Shown: piece after piece, positions 17,824 through 25,459 of the stretch
How the letters are laid out: the number at the start of each line of letters is the position of its first letter
Position numbering within the stretch: the first letter of the stretch is position 1
Assembly: GCF_003429665.1 (NCBI RefSeq)
Contig: NZ_QUWK01000005.1
Coordinates: 152,323 to 216,322, forward strand
DNA from: Sphaerochaeta halotolerans
Lineage (GTDB): Bacteria > Spirochaetota > Spirochaetia > Sphaerochaetales > Sphaerochaetaceae
Direction of reading: 5' to 3'
Length of the DNA: 64,000 bases
The notes under the pieces: model-generated
Seen by the model: the letters and a program-made list of their open reading frames with translations, nothing else
The model's database searches: none
What the model was told of the DNA's origin: nothing
Program-made: the position numbers and the translations under genes

Positions 17824-18746
17824 AGCGGATTCTCAAACCAAGGGAACGAGAGCGAATGCTTGGTACACTCTACAGTGCTCCCATGGGACTCTGGTTCACG
17901 CTCTTCTTTACCATTCCCATTAGCATCATTATCCTTTACAGCTTTCTCAAGCGTGGTCTCTATGGAGGTGTTGAGTGGGAATTCTCCCTCTCCGCCTACA
18001 GACAGATGTTCAATCCAAGCTTCGCAAAAGTGCTGTTCAGGACAGTGTGGATCAGCATTATTTCAACATTGTTTTGTCTCCTTATAGCCCTTCCCTGTGG
18101 CTATGCAATGGCAAAAAGCAAGCATCAGACATTCCTGCTCTTCTTGATCATCATACCCTTCTGGACCAACTCCCTAATCCGTATCTATGCATGGATCTCC
18201 ATTCTCTCCAGTGAAGGGTTTCTCAACACACTTCTGAAAAACCTTGGTCTGATCGATCAGAGCCTCTCCCTGATTTACAACAATCAGGCAGTTATCGTCG
18301 TTCTGATCTACATGTATCTTCCCTTCGCAATCCTTCCTCTCTTCACGACCATAGACAAGTTCGACTTCTCCCTGCTCGATGCTGCCAGGGACCTGGGAGC
18401 AACCAAGCTGGAGTCAATCATCAAGGTCATGATCCCCAATATCAAGAGTGGAGTGAGTACTGCATTCATATTCACCTTCATTCCCATATTTGGTGCATAC
18501 ACCGTACCACTCTTGGTTGGTGGCAAGGACTCGACCATGATCGGAAACATCATAGTAGACCAGGTCTCAAAGACGAGGAACTGGCCACTGGCCTCTGCCT
18601 TCTCCATGGTACTGACCTTGATCTCCCTCATCGGAGTGTTCTGGATGCTGTACAGTGGAAAGAAGGAACTACACCAGGAGAAGAATAATCAACAGGCCCT
18701 CGAACAGAATATCAAGACGCACCATAGCCAACGGGGGAAAAAATGA
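17820..18746 (+). CDS. potB: Polyamine-type ABC transporter permease, PotB-like
   Basis: 308-residue inner-membrane permease with six hydrophobic segments, the first near residues 18-42 ('LWFTLFFTIPISIIILYSF'). The cytoplasmic EAA loop that contacts the ATPase reads 'DAARDLGATKLESIIKVMIP'. It overlaps potA by 4 bp and potC by 4 bp, so the three genes are translationally coupled. Together they form the translocation pore with PotC. Confidence 0.87.
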   Translation: MKRILKPRERERMLGTLYSAPMGLWFTLFFTIPISIIILYSFLKRGLYGGVEWEFSLSAYRQMFNPSFAKVLFRTVWISIISTLFCLLIALPCGYAMAKSKHQTFLLFLIIIPFWTNSLIRIYAWISILSSEGFLNTLLKNLGLIDQSLSLIYNNQAVIVVLIYMYLPFAILPLFTTIDKFDFSLLDAARDLGATKLESIIKVMIPNIKSGVSTAFIFTFIPIFGAYTVPLLVGGKDSTMIGNIIVDQVSKTRNWPLASAFSMVLTLISLIGVFWMLYSGKKELHQEKNNQQALEQNIKTHHSQRGKK

Positions 18747-19546
18747 GTCACCACAGGAACACCTTAAAAACCAGCTTTTCCTTCTCCTATACCATGCTCT
18801 CCCTGGTCATCGTATTCCTCTTCATCCCGCTGTTTGTCGTGGTCTTCTTCTCCTTCAACAGCGTGAAAGGAATGCAGTGGGAAAGTGCAAGCCTTATCTG
18901 GTACAAGACGCTCATCTATGAAAGCCCTTCCCTTTGGGCTGCCTTTAGAAATAGCCTTCTCATAGCGTTCACTAGTTCCATCTCTGCCACCATCCTCGGA
19001 AGTCTGGCAGCTATCGGCATCAAGTGGTATCGATTCAAAGGAAGAAGCTACATTACCACGGTCAGCTACCTGCCCATGGTCCTTCCTGAGGTAATCATCG
19101 GTATCTCCATGTTGATTTTCTTCTCAGCGGTAAAGATCCGTCTCGGGCTATTCACCATCTTTGTAGCACACACCACCTTCAACCTTCCCTTTGTGTTCAT
19201 GATGGTTAGTGCTCGACTGGATGAGTTTGACTACTCAACGCTTGAGGCAGCTCGAGACCTGGGAGCCAATGAGCGGCAGACCCTGCTCAAGGTCATTGTC
19301 CCATCCATCATCCCTGCGATTCTCTCTGGGTTCCTGATGTGTATTACCATGTCTCTTGAAGACTTTGTCATCACCTTCTTCGTTTCTGGTCCAGGTTCAG
19401 GAACACTCCCCCTCTATGTCTACTCAATGATTCGCTATGGGGTATCCCCGGTGATCAACGCACTCACCTTCGTTATGATTTTGGGAACAATGTTGATCGC
19501 CTTCTTTTTCAGGAAATTTCTCAAGACAGTGGCTGCCAGCAGTTAG
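18743..19546 (+). CDS. potC: Polyamine-type ABC transporter permease, PotC-like
   Basis: 267-residue second permease, with six membrane segments and the EAA loop 'EAARDLGANERQTLLKVIVP'. The segment 'MSLEDFVITFFVSGPG' is characteristic of PotC proteins. It ends the operon; no substrate-binding protein (PotD) follows, and the next gene is a symporter with its own leader. The importer therefore depends on a binding protein encoded elsewhere, or the binding gene has been lost. Confidence 0.87.
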   Translation: MSHHRNTLKTSFSFSYTMLSLVIVFLFIPLFVVVFFSFNSVKGMQWESASLIWYKTLIYESPSLWAAFRNSLLIAFTSSISATILGSLAAIGIKWYRFKGRSYITTVSYLPMVLPEVIIGISMLIFFSAVKIRLGLFTIFVAHTTFNLPFVFMMVSARLDEFDYSTLEAARDLGANERQTLLKVIVPSIIPAILSGFLMCITMSLEDFVITFFVSGPGSGTLPLYVYSMIRYGVSPVINALTFVMILGTMLIAFFFRKFLKTVAASS

Positions 19547-19601
19547 TTGGTGCCATTGCACGACCAACCTGTAACAGATGTGTTATTTTTACCTACATTT
19601 A

Positions 19602-19623
19602 TGCATATTTATGCAATTTTTTT
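19602..19623 (+). terminator. Weak intrinsic terminator after potC
   Basis: TGCAT-ATTT-ATGCA (19602-19615) followed by a run of seven T. The stem is only 5 bp. A second hairpin, TTGGT/ACCAA, lies just upstream at 19547-19567. Confidence 0.5.
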
Positions 19624-19710
19624 ACAGGATGTTCTCTATTGCTCTTGTCACCCTGTTTTCCAACAGGTATTCTGAATCAACATGTATTAAATGTTGGGAG
19701 AATTGTGATC

Positions 19711-21207
19711 ATGAACAGGTATCAGCTCATCACCGCCTTGGCTTTTGCACTCTATCTGGGTCTTATGCTAGCTATCGGGTTTTTCACCTTTAGAAAAACA
19801 AAATCCACCAGTGACTACTTTCTCGGTGGCCGCTCGATCGGTCCATGGTTCACAGCACTCAGCGCCGAGGCGAGTGATATGTCTGGATGGCTCCTGATGG
19901 GACTTCCTGGCCTTGCCTACTTCACTGGGCTTCAGGAAGCTTTCTGGACCGCTGTTGGATTGTTGGTAGGCACCTACCTCAACTGGTTGTTTGTTGCAAA
20001 GCGGATGAGGAAATATTCCATTCACGCTAAGGATTCCATTACCATTCCTGAATTTCTCACCAATCGTTTCCATGATAAGAGCAAGCTGTTGCAAACCATC
20101 AGCTCCATTATCATCCTGGTGTTCTTCATTGTATATACAGCAAGTGGCTTCCTAGCGTCCGCGAAACTGTTCACAGCCGTTTTTGGTATGAACTACTACG
20201 TTGCACTCATCTTGGGCGTACTGGTCATTCTTGGATACACCTTACTTGGCGGATATCTTGCAGTAGTCGCAACAGACTTTCTGCAAGGAAGCCTGATGTT
20301 CTTTGCATTGGTAACGACCGGGATAATTGCAGTTTTTACCATTGGAGGACCCGCTCACACCCTGGAACAACTCAGCCAATTCGGCCAGCACTTCATAAAC
20401 CCGTTTGTTACCCCTCCTGGTACCAGCTATGGATTCCTGCAAATCCTTAGTGCCCTTGCCTGGGGACTTGGGTACTTCGGCATGCCTCATATCCTCATCC
20501 GGTTCATGTCCATTAGGAGCAACAATGAGGTTAAGACGAGTCGGAGAATTGCAATGGTCTGGGTTATCATCGCTATGGCAGCAGCATTGCTTGTTGGTGT
20601 TGTCGGAAAAATCTTCCTGCTTCCAGTCGCATATGGCTCCCAGAGTGCTGCTGAAGCTGTATTCATCGCCAGTATGCAGAAAATCTTCCCAACCTTCATA
20701 GCAGGTTTCTTCCTCTGTGCAATTCTTGCTGCAAGCATGAGCACTGCTGACAGCCAGCTCTTGGTAGCCTCCTCTGCCTTCTCAAAGGATGTCTACAAGG
20801 CAGTTCTGAGAAAGGACGCCTCTGACAAGGAGACATTGTTGGTTAGCAGAATCACCGTAGTTGCGATTACAATCATAGCTATCTTCCTTGCTTTGGATCC
20901 AAATTCCTCCATCTTCGATGTAGTGAGTTATGCGTGGGCAGGATTCGGGGCGACCTTTGGTCCGGTCATCCTTGCATCTCTCTTCTGGAGACGCGCCAGC
21001 CGCAATGGAGCTGTTGCAGCCATGCTTGGTGGCGGTATTACCGTCGTTGTATGGAAACAACTCTCAGGCGGCCTATTTGATGTCTATGAGTTACTCCCCG
21101 GATTCATCATCGCTTCCCTGTGCATGGTTATCTTCAGTCTGCTTGAGAAACATCCTGATGAGGAGGTTTTCAAGGAGTTCGATGCCTTTATGGCCATCGA
21201 GGACTAA
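19711..21207 (+). CDS. putP: Sodium:solute symporter, PutP (sodium/proline) type
   Basis: About 498 residues with some 12-13 hydrophobic segments, typical of the SSS family. The N-terminal region reads 'DYFLGGRSIGPWFTALSAEASDMSGWLLMGLPG', matching the PutP Na+-binding region, and 'ASMSTADSQLLVASSAFSKD' is the TM8/9 signature with conserved Ser residues that ligate Na+. The close match to PutP makes proline the likely substrate. ATG 19711 is preferred over the upstream open frame because GGGAG lies ten bases before it and it gives the family's N-terminus. Monocistronic, with a good terminator. Confidence 0.88.
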   Translation: MNRYQLITALAFALYLGLMLAIGFFTFRKTKSTSDYFLGGRSIGPWFTALSAEASDMSGWLLMGLPGLAYFTGLQEAFWTAVGLLVGTYLNWLFVAKRMRKYSIHAKDSITIPEFLTNRFHDKSKLLQTISSIIILVFFIVYTASGFLASAKLFTAVFGMNYYVALILGVLVILGYTLLGGYLAVVATDFLQGSLMFFALVTTGIIAVFTIGGPAHTLEQLSQFGQHFINPFVTPPGTSYGFLQILSALAWGLGYFGMPHILIRFMSIRSNNEVKTSRRIAMVWVIIAMAAALLVGVVGKIFLLPVAYGSQSAAEAVFIASMQKIFPTFIAGFFLCAILAASMSTADSQLLVASSAFSKDVYKAVLRKDASDKETLLVSRITVVAITIIAIFLALDPNSSIFDVVSYAWAGFGATFGPVILASLFWRRASRNGAVAAMLGGGITVVVWKQLSGGLFDVYELLPGFIIASLCMVIFSLLEKHPDEEVFKEFDAFMAIED

Positions 21208-21214
21208 GCGGCTA

Positions 21215-21240
21215 AACCGGGGTACTCCCCCGGTTTTCTT
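21215..21240 (+). terminator. Intrinsic terminator of putP
   Basis: AACCGGGG (21215-21222) pairs with CCCCGGTT (21228-21235), followed by TTCTT, eight bases after the stop. Confidence 0.8.
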
Positions 21241-21270
21241 ATGCTCTCCATGATTCTTGTATATAACCAC

Positions 21271-21299
21271 TTGACCGCATGACCGAGTTTGCCTATACT
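21271..21299 (+). promoter_or_regulatory. Promoter of metY-metA
   Basis: TTGACC (21271-21276), a 17-bp spacer and TATACT (21294-21299). The start point would be near 21306, leaving an untranslated leader of about 240 nt before metY, long enough for attenuation or a riboswitch. Confidence 0.7.
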
Positions 21300-21332
21300 A
21301 GTTTCAATCCCTAGCCATTCGGTAGGTAATTT

Positions 21333-21420
21333 CTTGAAGGAGGCACATCAATGATGCAAAGCATGCAAGACAGCATTGAATCTGACATGTGCCAAAACGC
21401 ACTCGCCTAAGACCTTCAAG
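21333..21420 (+). promoter_or_regulatory. Candidate structured leader RNA of metY
   Basis: Two nested perfect helices can form in the leader: CTTGAAGG (21333-21340) with CCTTCAAG (21413-21420), and GGCACAT (21342-21348) with ATGTGCC (21387-21393), plus a small inner hairpin ATGC-AAA-GCAT (21354-21364). Together the outer helices mask the AAGGAGG ribosome-binding site of the first small frame, and the 3' arm of the outer helix also covers the AAGGA that precedes the second. No SAM-I, SAH or other known core was recognised. The structure is by eye and unproven. Confidence 0.4.
21351..21410 (+). CDS. Putative Met-rich leader peptide (19 aa)
   Basis: ATG 21351 to TAA 21408-21410 encodes MMQSMQDSIESDMCQNALA, with four Met and one Cys in 19 residues. 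A strong ribosome-binding site, GAAGGAGG (21336-21343), lies seven bases before the ATG. It is the first frame after the promoter and about 135 bp before metY. Richness in Met/Cys codons ahead of methionine-biosynthesis genes is what a translational-attenuation peptide would show, but in this family of genes such a peptide is not known to me. Confidence 0.45.
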   Translation: MMQSMQDSIESDMCQNALA

Positions 21421-21428
21421 GAACCATC

Positions 21429-21488
21429 ATGAAACATGCTAAACATCCACGTTGTGGGTCGGTAACCGACCACATGCGAGGCTTCTGA
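21429..21488 (+). CDS. Second putative short leader frame (19 aa)
   Basis: ATG 21429 to TGA 21486-21488 encodes MKHAKHPRCGSVTDHMRGF, preceded by AAGGA at 21419-21423. It follows the first leader frame by 18 bp. Inside it lies the hairpin GTCGG-TAA-CCGAC (21458-21470), and a further hairpin, GACC..GGC-GTA-GCC..GGTC (21502-21520), lies between it and metY. Neither hairpin is followed by a U-run, so control would be translational or through folding rather than by a simple terminator. Coding status is uncertain. Confidence 0.3.
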   Translation: MKHAKHPRCGSVTDHMRGF

Positions 21489-21544
21489 ACAGAACATAGA
21501 AGACCCGGCGTAGCCAGGTCAATATCGTCATTCAGGAGTTTACC

Positions 21545-22846
21545 ATGCAAACCAACAATACATATCATTTTGAAACCCTGGCCCTGCACGCAGGACAAGA
21601 AAAGGCCGATAGCGCAACTGGATCCCGCGCAGTACCTATATACCAGACAACCAGCTACGTCTTTGACAACTGTGATGATGCTGAGTCGCTTTTCAACCTC
21701 TCCAAGGCCGGAAACATTTATACCAGACTAGGGAACCCAACCCAAGAAGTATTCGAGAATCGGATGGCTCGTCTGGAGGGAGGAATTGGGGCATTGGCTG
21801 TTGCCAGTGGGTCGGCTGCCATTACCCTTACCATACTCAACTTAGCCAAGAACCAAGACCACATTGTCTCAGCGAAGACCATCTACGGGGGAACCTACAA
21901 CCTTTTTGCTCACACGCTTCCTGAGTGGGGGATTACCACCACCTTTGTGGATGCTACAAACACCATCGAAGTGGAACAAGCTATCCAAGAAAACACCAAG
22001 GCCCTGTTCGTGGAGTCCATAGGAAATCCAAACGCAACATTGTGTGACCTGCAGGTCTTGGCTGAACTTGCTCATCGCCACAAGATACCACTTGTGGTGG
22101 ACAATACTTTCGCAACCCCCTACCTGCTCCGTCCTATCGAGCATGGAGCTGATATCGTGGTTCACTCGGCAACAAAGTTCATCGGCGGCCATGGCACGTC
22201 CCTTGGTGGCATCATCATTGACAGCGGGAACTTTGATTGGAAAGAGAGCGGAAAGTTCCCCTCAGTAACAGAACCGAACGACAGTTACCATGGGTTGAGT
22301 TTTCTGGATGCAGCAGGAAAAGCTGCCTGGATTACCAAGGCCCGTACGGTCCTGCTCAGGGATACAGGACCTTGCATTGCCCCACTGAATGCATTCCTGT
22401 TCCTCCAAGGGCTGGAAACCCTTCCCCTACGTCTAGAGAGACATGTTCAGAATACATTGAAGGTGGTCGAGTTCCTTTCTGGTCATCCTCGTGTTGCCAA
22501 GGTGCAGCATCCCAGTCTGGAGGATAACCCCTATCACACTCTCTACCAGCACTACTTCCCCAAAGGGGGCGTCTCGATTTTTACCTTCGATATCAAGGGG
22601 ACTGGGGAAGATGCAAAGGCGTTCATTGACCGACTGCAGATTTTCAGCCTTCTCGCCAATGTAGCGGATGTAAAATCGCTGGTAATCCACCCAGGAACAA
22701 CCACCCACTCCCAACTCACCAGGGAGGAGTTGGAAAGCCAGGGAATTACAGAGACCACCGTACGTCTTTCAATCGGATGTGAACACATTGACGACCTGCT
22801 TGCTGATCTTGCGCAAGCTCTTGGGGAGGATCCATCATGCCAGTAA
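21545..22846 (+). CDS. metY: O-acetylhomoserine sulfhydrylase (MetY)
   Basis: PLP enzyme of the Cys/Met-metabolism family that makes homocysteine directly from O-acetylhomoserine and sulfide. At 433 residues it has the MetY length (cystathionine gamma-synthase is near 390). The PLP lysine is K211 in 'HSATKFIGGHGTSLGG', and 'YTRLGNPTQEVFENRMARLEGG' and 'VVDNTFATPYLLRP' are family blocks. ATG 21545 has CAGGAG eight bases upstream. The 3' end overlaps metA by 10 bp, so the two steps are coupled. Probably regulated through its long leader. Confidence 0.93.
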   Translation: MQTNNTYHFETLALHAGQEKADSATGSRAVPIYQTTSYVFDNCDDAESLFNLSKAGNIYTRLGNPTQEVFENRMARLEGGIGALAVASGSAAITLTILNLAKNQDHIVSAKTIYGGTYNLFAHTLPEWGITTTFVDATNTIEVEQAIQENTKALFVESIGNPNATLCDLQVLAELAHRHKIPLVVDNTFATPYLLRPIEHGADIVVHSATKFIGGHGTSLGGIIIDSGNFDWKESGKFPSVTEPNDSYHGLSFLDAAGKAAWITKARTVLLRDTGPCIAPLNAFLFLQGLETLPLRLERHVQNTLKVVEFLSGHPRVAKVQHPSLEDNPYHTLYQHYFPKGGVSIFTFDIKGTGEDAKAFIDRLQIFSLLANVADVKSLVIHPGTTTHSQLTREELESQGITETTVRLSIGCEHIDDLLADLAQALGEDPSCQ

Positions 22847-23754
22847 CCATTCCCAAGGACCTCCCTGCTGGGGAGGTCCTCAAACAAGAGAATATCTTCT
22901 TCATGACTGCTGAGCGCGCAATCCACCAGGATATCCGCCCGCTCAAGGTTGCAATTCTCAACCTGATGCCAAACAAAATGAGAACAGAGGAGCAGTTTCT
23001 CCGTTTACTTGGCAATACTGCCTTGCAGGTTGAGATTACCTTTCTGACCACTGCAAGCTATCAGAGCAAAAACACCCCTTCATCCTATCTGAAAGCATTC
23101 TACAAGACCTTTGACCACGTGAAGGAGGAGCACTATGATGCACTCATCATCACAGGGAGTCCTGTAGAGACCCTTGCATTCGAAGAGGTGGCCTATTGGC
23201 AGGAGTTGGAGACAATCCTCCGTTGGGCAGACAAGCATGTATTCGCTTCGCTCTTTGTCTGTTGGGCTGCCCAGGCTGCCCTCTATTATTACTACGGCAT
23301 TGGGAAACAGGTATTGGACAAAAAACTCTCAGGCATCTACAGCCATACCGTGCGAGACAGGAATCATCCACTGGTTCGAGGGTTCGATGACGTATTCTGG
23401 GCTCCTCACTCACGGCATACCACGCTCGATGAAGCGCGTCTTGCAAAACACAAGGAAATCCAAATCCTAGCCACCAGCAAGGAAGCGGGAGTCTACTTGG
23501 CTGCAAGCCAGAATGGAAGACAGGTCTTTGTCACAGGACATAGCGAGTATGACGAGAGAACACTCCTGGATGAGTATACCAGGGACATTGCGGCCGGAGC
23601 CGATGTCCAGCTTCCGGTCAACTACTTTCAGGGAGATGATCCAGAGCAAGAAATATTGGTAACATGGAGAGGCCATGCAAATCTCTTGTTCAACAACTGG
23701 CTGAACTACCATGTCTACCAGAACACTCCCTATCACTTGGAGGAACTTGACTGA
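22837..23754 (+). CDS. metA: Homoserine O-acetyltransferase, MetA type
   Basis: Activates homoserine for homocysteine synthesis. 305 residues, complete MetA. The catalytic Cys142 ('LFVCWAAQAAL'), His235 and Glu237 ('FVTGHSEYDER') are present. Residue 111 is Glu ('ITGSPVE'). In this family Glu111 goes with acetyl-CoA and Gly111 (E. coli 'TGAPLG') with succinyl-CoA, so the product should be O-acetylhomoserine, the substrate of MetY encoded just before. The start overlaps the end of metY by 10 bp. Convergent with the phosphorylase gene, overlapping by 22 bp. Confidence 0.94.
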   Translation: MPVTIPKDLPAGEVLKQENIFFMTAERAIHQDIRPLKVAILNLMPNKMRTEEQFLRLLGNTALQVEITFLTTASYQSKNTPSSYLKAFYKTFDHVKEEHYDALIITGSPVETLAFEEVAYWQELETILRWADKHVFASLFVCWAAQAALYYYYGIGKQVLDKKLSGIYSHTVRDRNHPLVRGFDDVFWAPHSRHTTLDEARLAKHKEIQILATSKEAGVYLAASQNGRQVFVTGHSEYDERTLLDEYTRDIAAGADVQLPVNYFQGDDPEQEILVTWRGHANLLFNNWLNYHVYQNTPYHLEELD

Positions 23755-24452
23755 AGTACATTGCAACACAGCTCAGTCATACTTCCCTTCAATGAAGCAA
23801 TCTGCTCATCGGTGATGAACGTAACGTGTTCATGCTCGATTCCTGCTGCCCAGTTGATACTGTAGGCAAGGGCGAGCGTGGATATGTTGGCTTCGCGGAG
23901 CAGAGAAACCTCTGTTGCCAAGGTCATACCCACAATATCGCCACCGATACAACGCAGGTAGCGTATCTCGGCAGGGGTTTCCAATCTGGGACCGTTGGTA
24001 CAGATGTACACCCCTGAATCGAGGAGGGATTCATCCTCTTTTAAGATTTTGGCTTTCAACGTAGCATCGAAGACCTCATCCATGGATGTGTGCACCACCC
24101 CACGCTCTCCTCCTGTATAGAAGGTATGTTCCCTCCCGGAGGAAAGATCCACAAAATCACTGACCAAGCCAACCTTTCCCGGGGCCAGCTTCTCAGTAAT
24201 GGAGCCTACCGCATATATTCCAATTGCATGAGTTACCCCAAGTATCTCAAGCGCTTTCACATTAGCACGGTAGTTGATCAAATGAGGAAGAATGGAGTGA
24301 TCCGACCCATGGCGGGGAAGAAAGACCAAGGAAGCATCCTTACCCTTTCCTACAAACAACGCAACATCCCCGTAGGGAGTATTCACAACCTGTCTCTCTG
24401 AATCGATCCCTTCCAAGGTATCGACTCCAGTACCACCAATAATTGCTTTCAT
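23733..24452 (-). CDS. Methylthioadenosine/methylthioinosine phosphorylase (PNP/MTAP family)
   Basis: 239-residue member of the class II purine-nucleoside phosphorylase family. Family landmarks are 'IIGGTGVDTLEGI', 'FLPRHGSDHSILPHLINYRANVKAL', 'TNGPRLETPAEIRYLRCIGGDIVGMT' and the catalytic-domain end 'YSINWAAGI'. It cleaves methylthioadenosine or methylthioinosine with phosphate to base and 5-methylthioribose 1-phosphate. The 'RHGSDHS' segment (RHG rather than the RHGxxH of human MTAP) also occurs in MTI phosphorylases, so either substrate is possible. It overlaps the preceding isomerase gene by 4 bp (ATGA). Confidence 0.85.
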   Translation of the reverse strand: MKAIIGGTGVDTLEGIDSERQVVNTPYGDVALFVGKGKDASLVFLPRHGSDHSILPHLINYRANVKALEILGVTHAIGIYAVGSITEKLAPGKVGLVSDFVDLSSGREHTFYTGGERGVVHTSMDEVFDATLKAKILKEDESLLDSGVYICTNGPRLETPAEIRYLRCIGGDIVGMTLATEVSLLREANISTLALAYSINWAAGIEHEHVTFITDEQIASLKGSMTELCCNVLQSSSSK

Positions 24453-25459
24453 TGAAAATTCCTCTTGATCTCTTCTGGTTTTAGTACCCCTTTCCCAGTG
24501 ACAACCCCTGTTACCAAATCAGGAGGGATGATGTCAAAGGCCGGGTAGAGGGCCTGCATTCCATTAGAGGAGGTAGGGTTTCCCATGCACTGGGTCACCT
24601 CCTCAGCGTCACGCCACTCCATCTGTATGTCACGTGCATCCAGTTTCGTTGGGTCAGGAGAGACAGAGAAGGCATAGTAGGGAACCATGTAGCGGTGTGC
24701 CGCAATGGCATTGCCAAGGGTCCCCACCTTGTTCACGACTGTTCCATCCATACAGACCAAGTCTGCAGCAGTCATGTAGATATTCGCATCGCCGGTACTA
24801 AGGAAGGTTGCTCCCATTCCATCGGTGATTACGCGAACATCGATACCCATCTCCTCTAGGGAGGGGGCAGTAAGCCGGCTTCCTTGTAAGTACGGTCTTG
24901 TTTCCGGGACAAAAACAGTGATATCTTTTCCATCCTCTTTTGCATACGCAAGGGAGAGGAGGAAGGTATGCTCTGCAAAGCAAGTGGTCAGCACTCCAGC
25001 CTTATCTGGGATGAGAGCACTGCCTTCTTTCCCAAGCTGGTGGTAGAGCTGGTCAAAAACAGCTTTCTTGGCTTCCACCAAAGGCTCCACTTGTGCGACA
25101 AAGTCAGGATCCCCTCGCAACTCTTCAAGAAGCGCAAGCAAGGACCGTTTCATCGTAGTGTTGGTTGGCCGTGAAGCAATAAGCAATGCAGCTGAACGCT
25201 CGAGCTCAGCAAAATTTTCTTGTATGATTCCCTCTTTCATCTGCTTAGAGACAAACTCCATGGCAGTGAGAGCGACATCCAAAGGCCCACCACCCTGGGT
25301 AACCATCCGCTTCAAGGCTGAGGCAATCTCAGGGACAGAGGAACAACGCTCAAAGCGTTTCTCAAACGGGTAGACCCGTCTGTCCCCGATCAAGAGATGT
25401 TTCCCCTCTATTCGGACAATATTCTCACTCCTCAAGAGATAAGGAAGGGAAATCATCAA
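24449..25459 (-). CDS. Divergent methylthioribose-1-phosphate isomerase-like protein (MtnA/eIF2B family)
   Basis: 336-residue protein of the MtnA/eIF2B-alpha fold. The two catalytic positions of MtnA look kept: the Cys in 'VLTTCFAEH' (MtnA VLTHCN) and the Asp in 'VCMDGTVVNKVGT' (MtnA VGADRIxxNGD). The N-terminal 'RGAPAIG' motif of true MtnA is replaced by 'QGGGPLDVAL', so substrate details may differ. Placed between the phosphorylase and the deaminase, with 4-bp overlaps on both sides, it most plausibly isomerises 5-methylthioribose 1-phosphate (or a 5-deoxyribose analogue) to the ribulose form. Confidence 0.72.
   Translation of the reverse strand: MMISLPYLLRSENIVRIEGKHLLIGDRRVYPFEKRFERCSSVPEIASALKRMVTQGGGPLDVALTAMEFVSKQMKEGIIQENFAELERSAALLIASRPTNTTMKRSLLALLEELRGDPDFVAQVEPLVEAKKAVFDQLYHQLGKEGSALIPDKAGVLTTCFAEHTFLLSLAYAKEDGKDITVFVPETRPYLQGSRLTAPSLEEMGIDVRVITDGMGATFLSTGDANIYMTAADLVCMDGTVVNKVGTLGNAIAAHRYMVPYYAFSVSPDPTKLDARDIQMEWRDAEEVTQCMGNPTSSNGMQALYPAFDIIPPDLVTGVVTGKGVLKPEEIKRNFQ

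Noticed and set aside
21300..21545. SAM-I, SAH or T-box riboswitch in the metY leader
   Set aside because: None of the conserved cores (AGAG..GG..GAGGGA, the GAAACC/GGCAACC pairing, or TGGTACCGCG) could be found; the leader is reported as an unknown structure instead.
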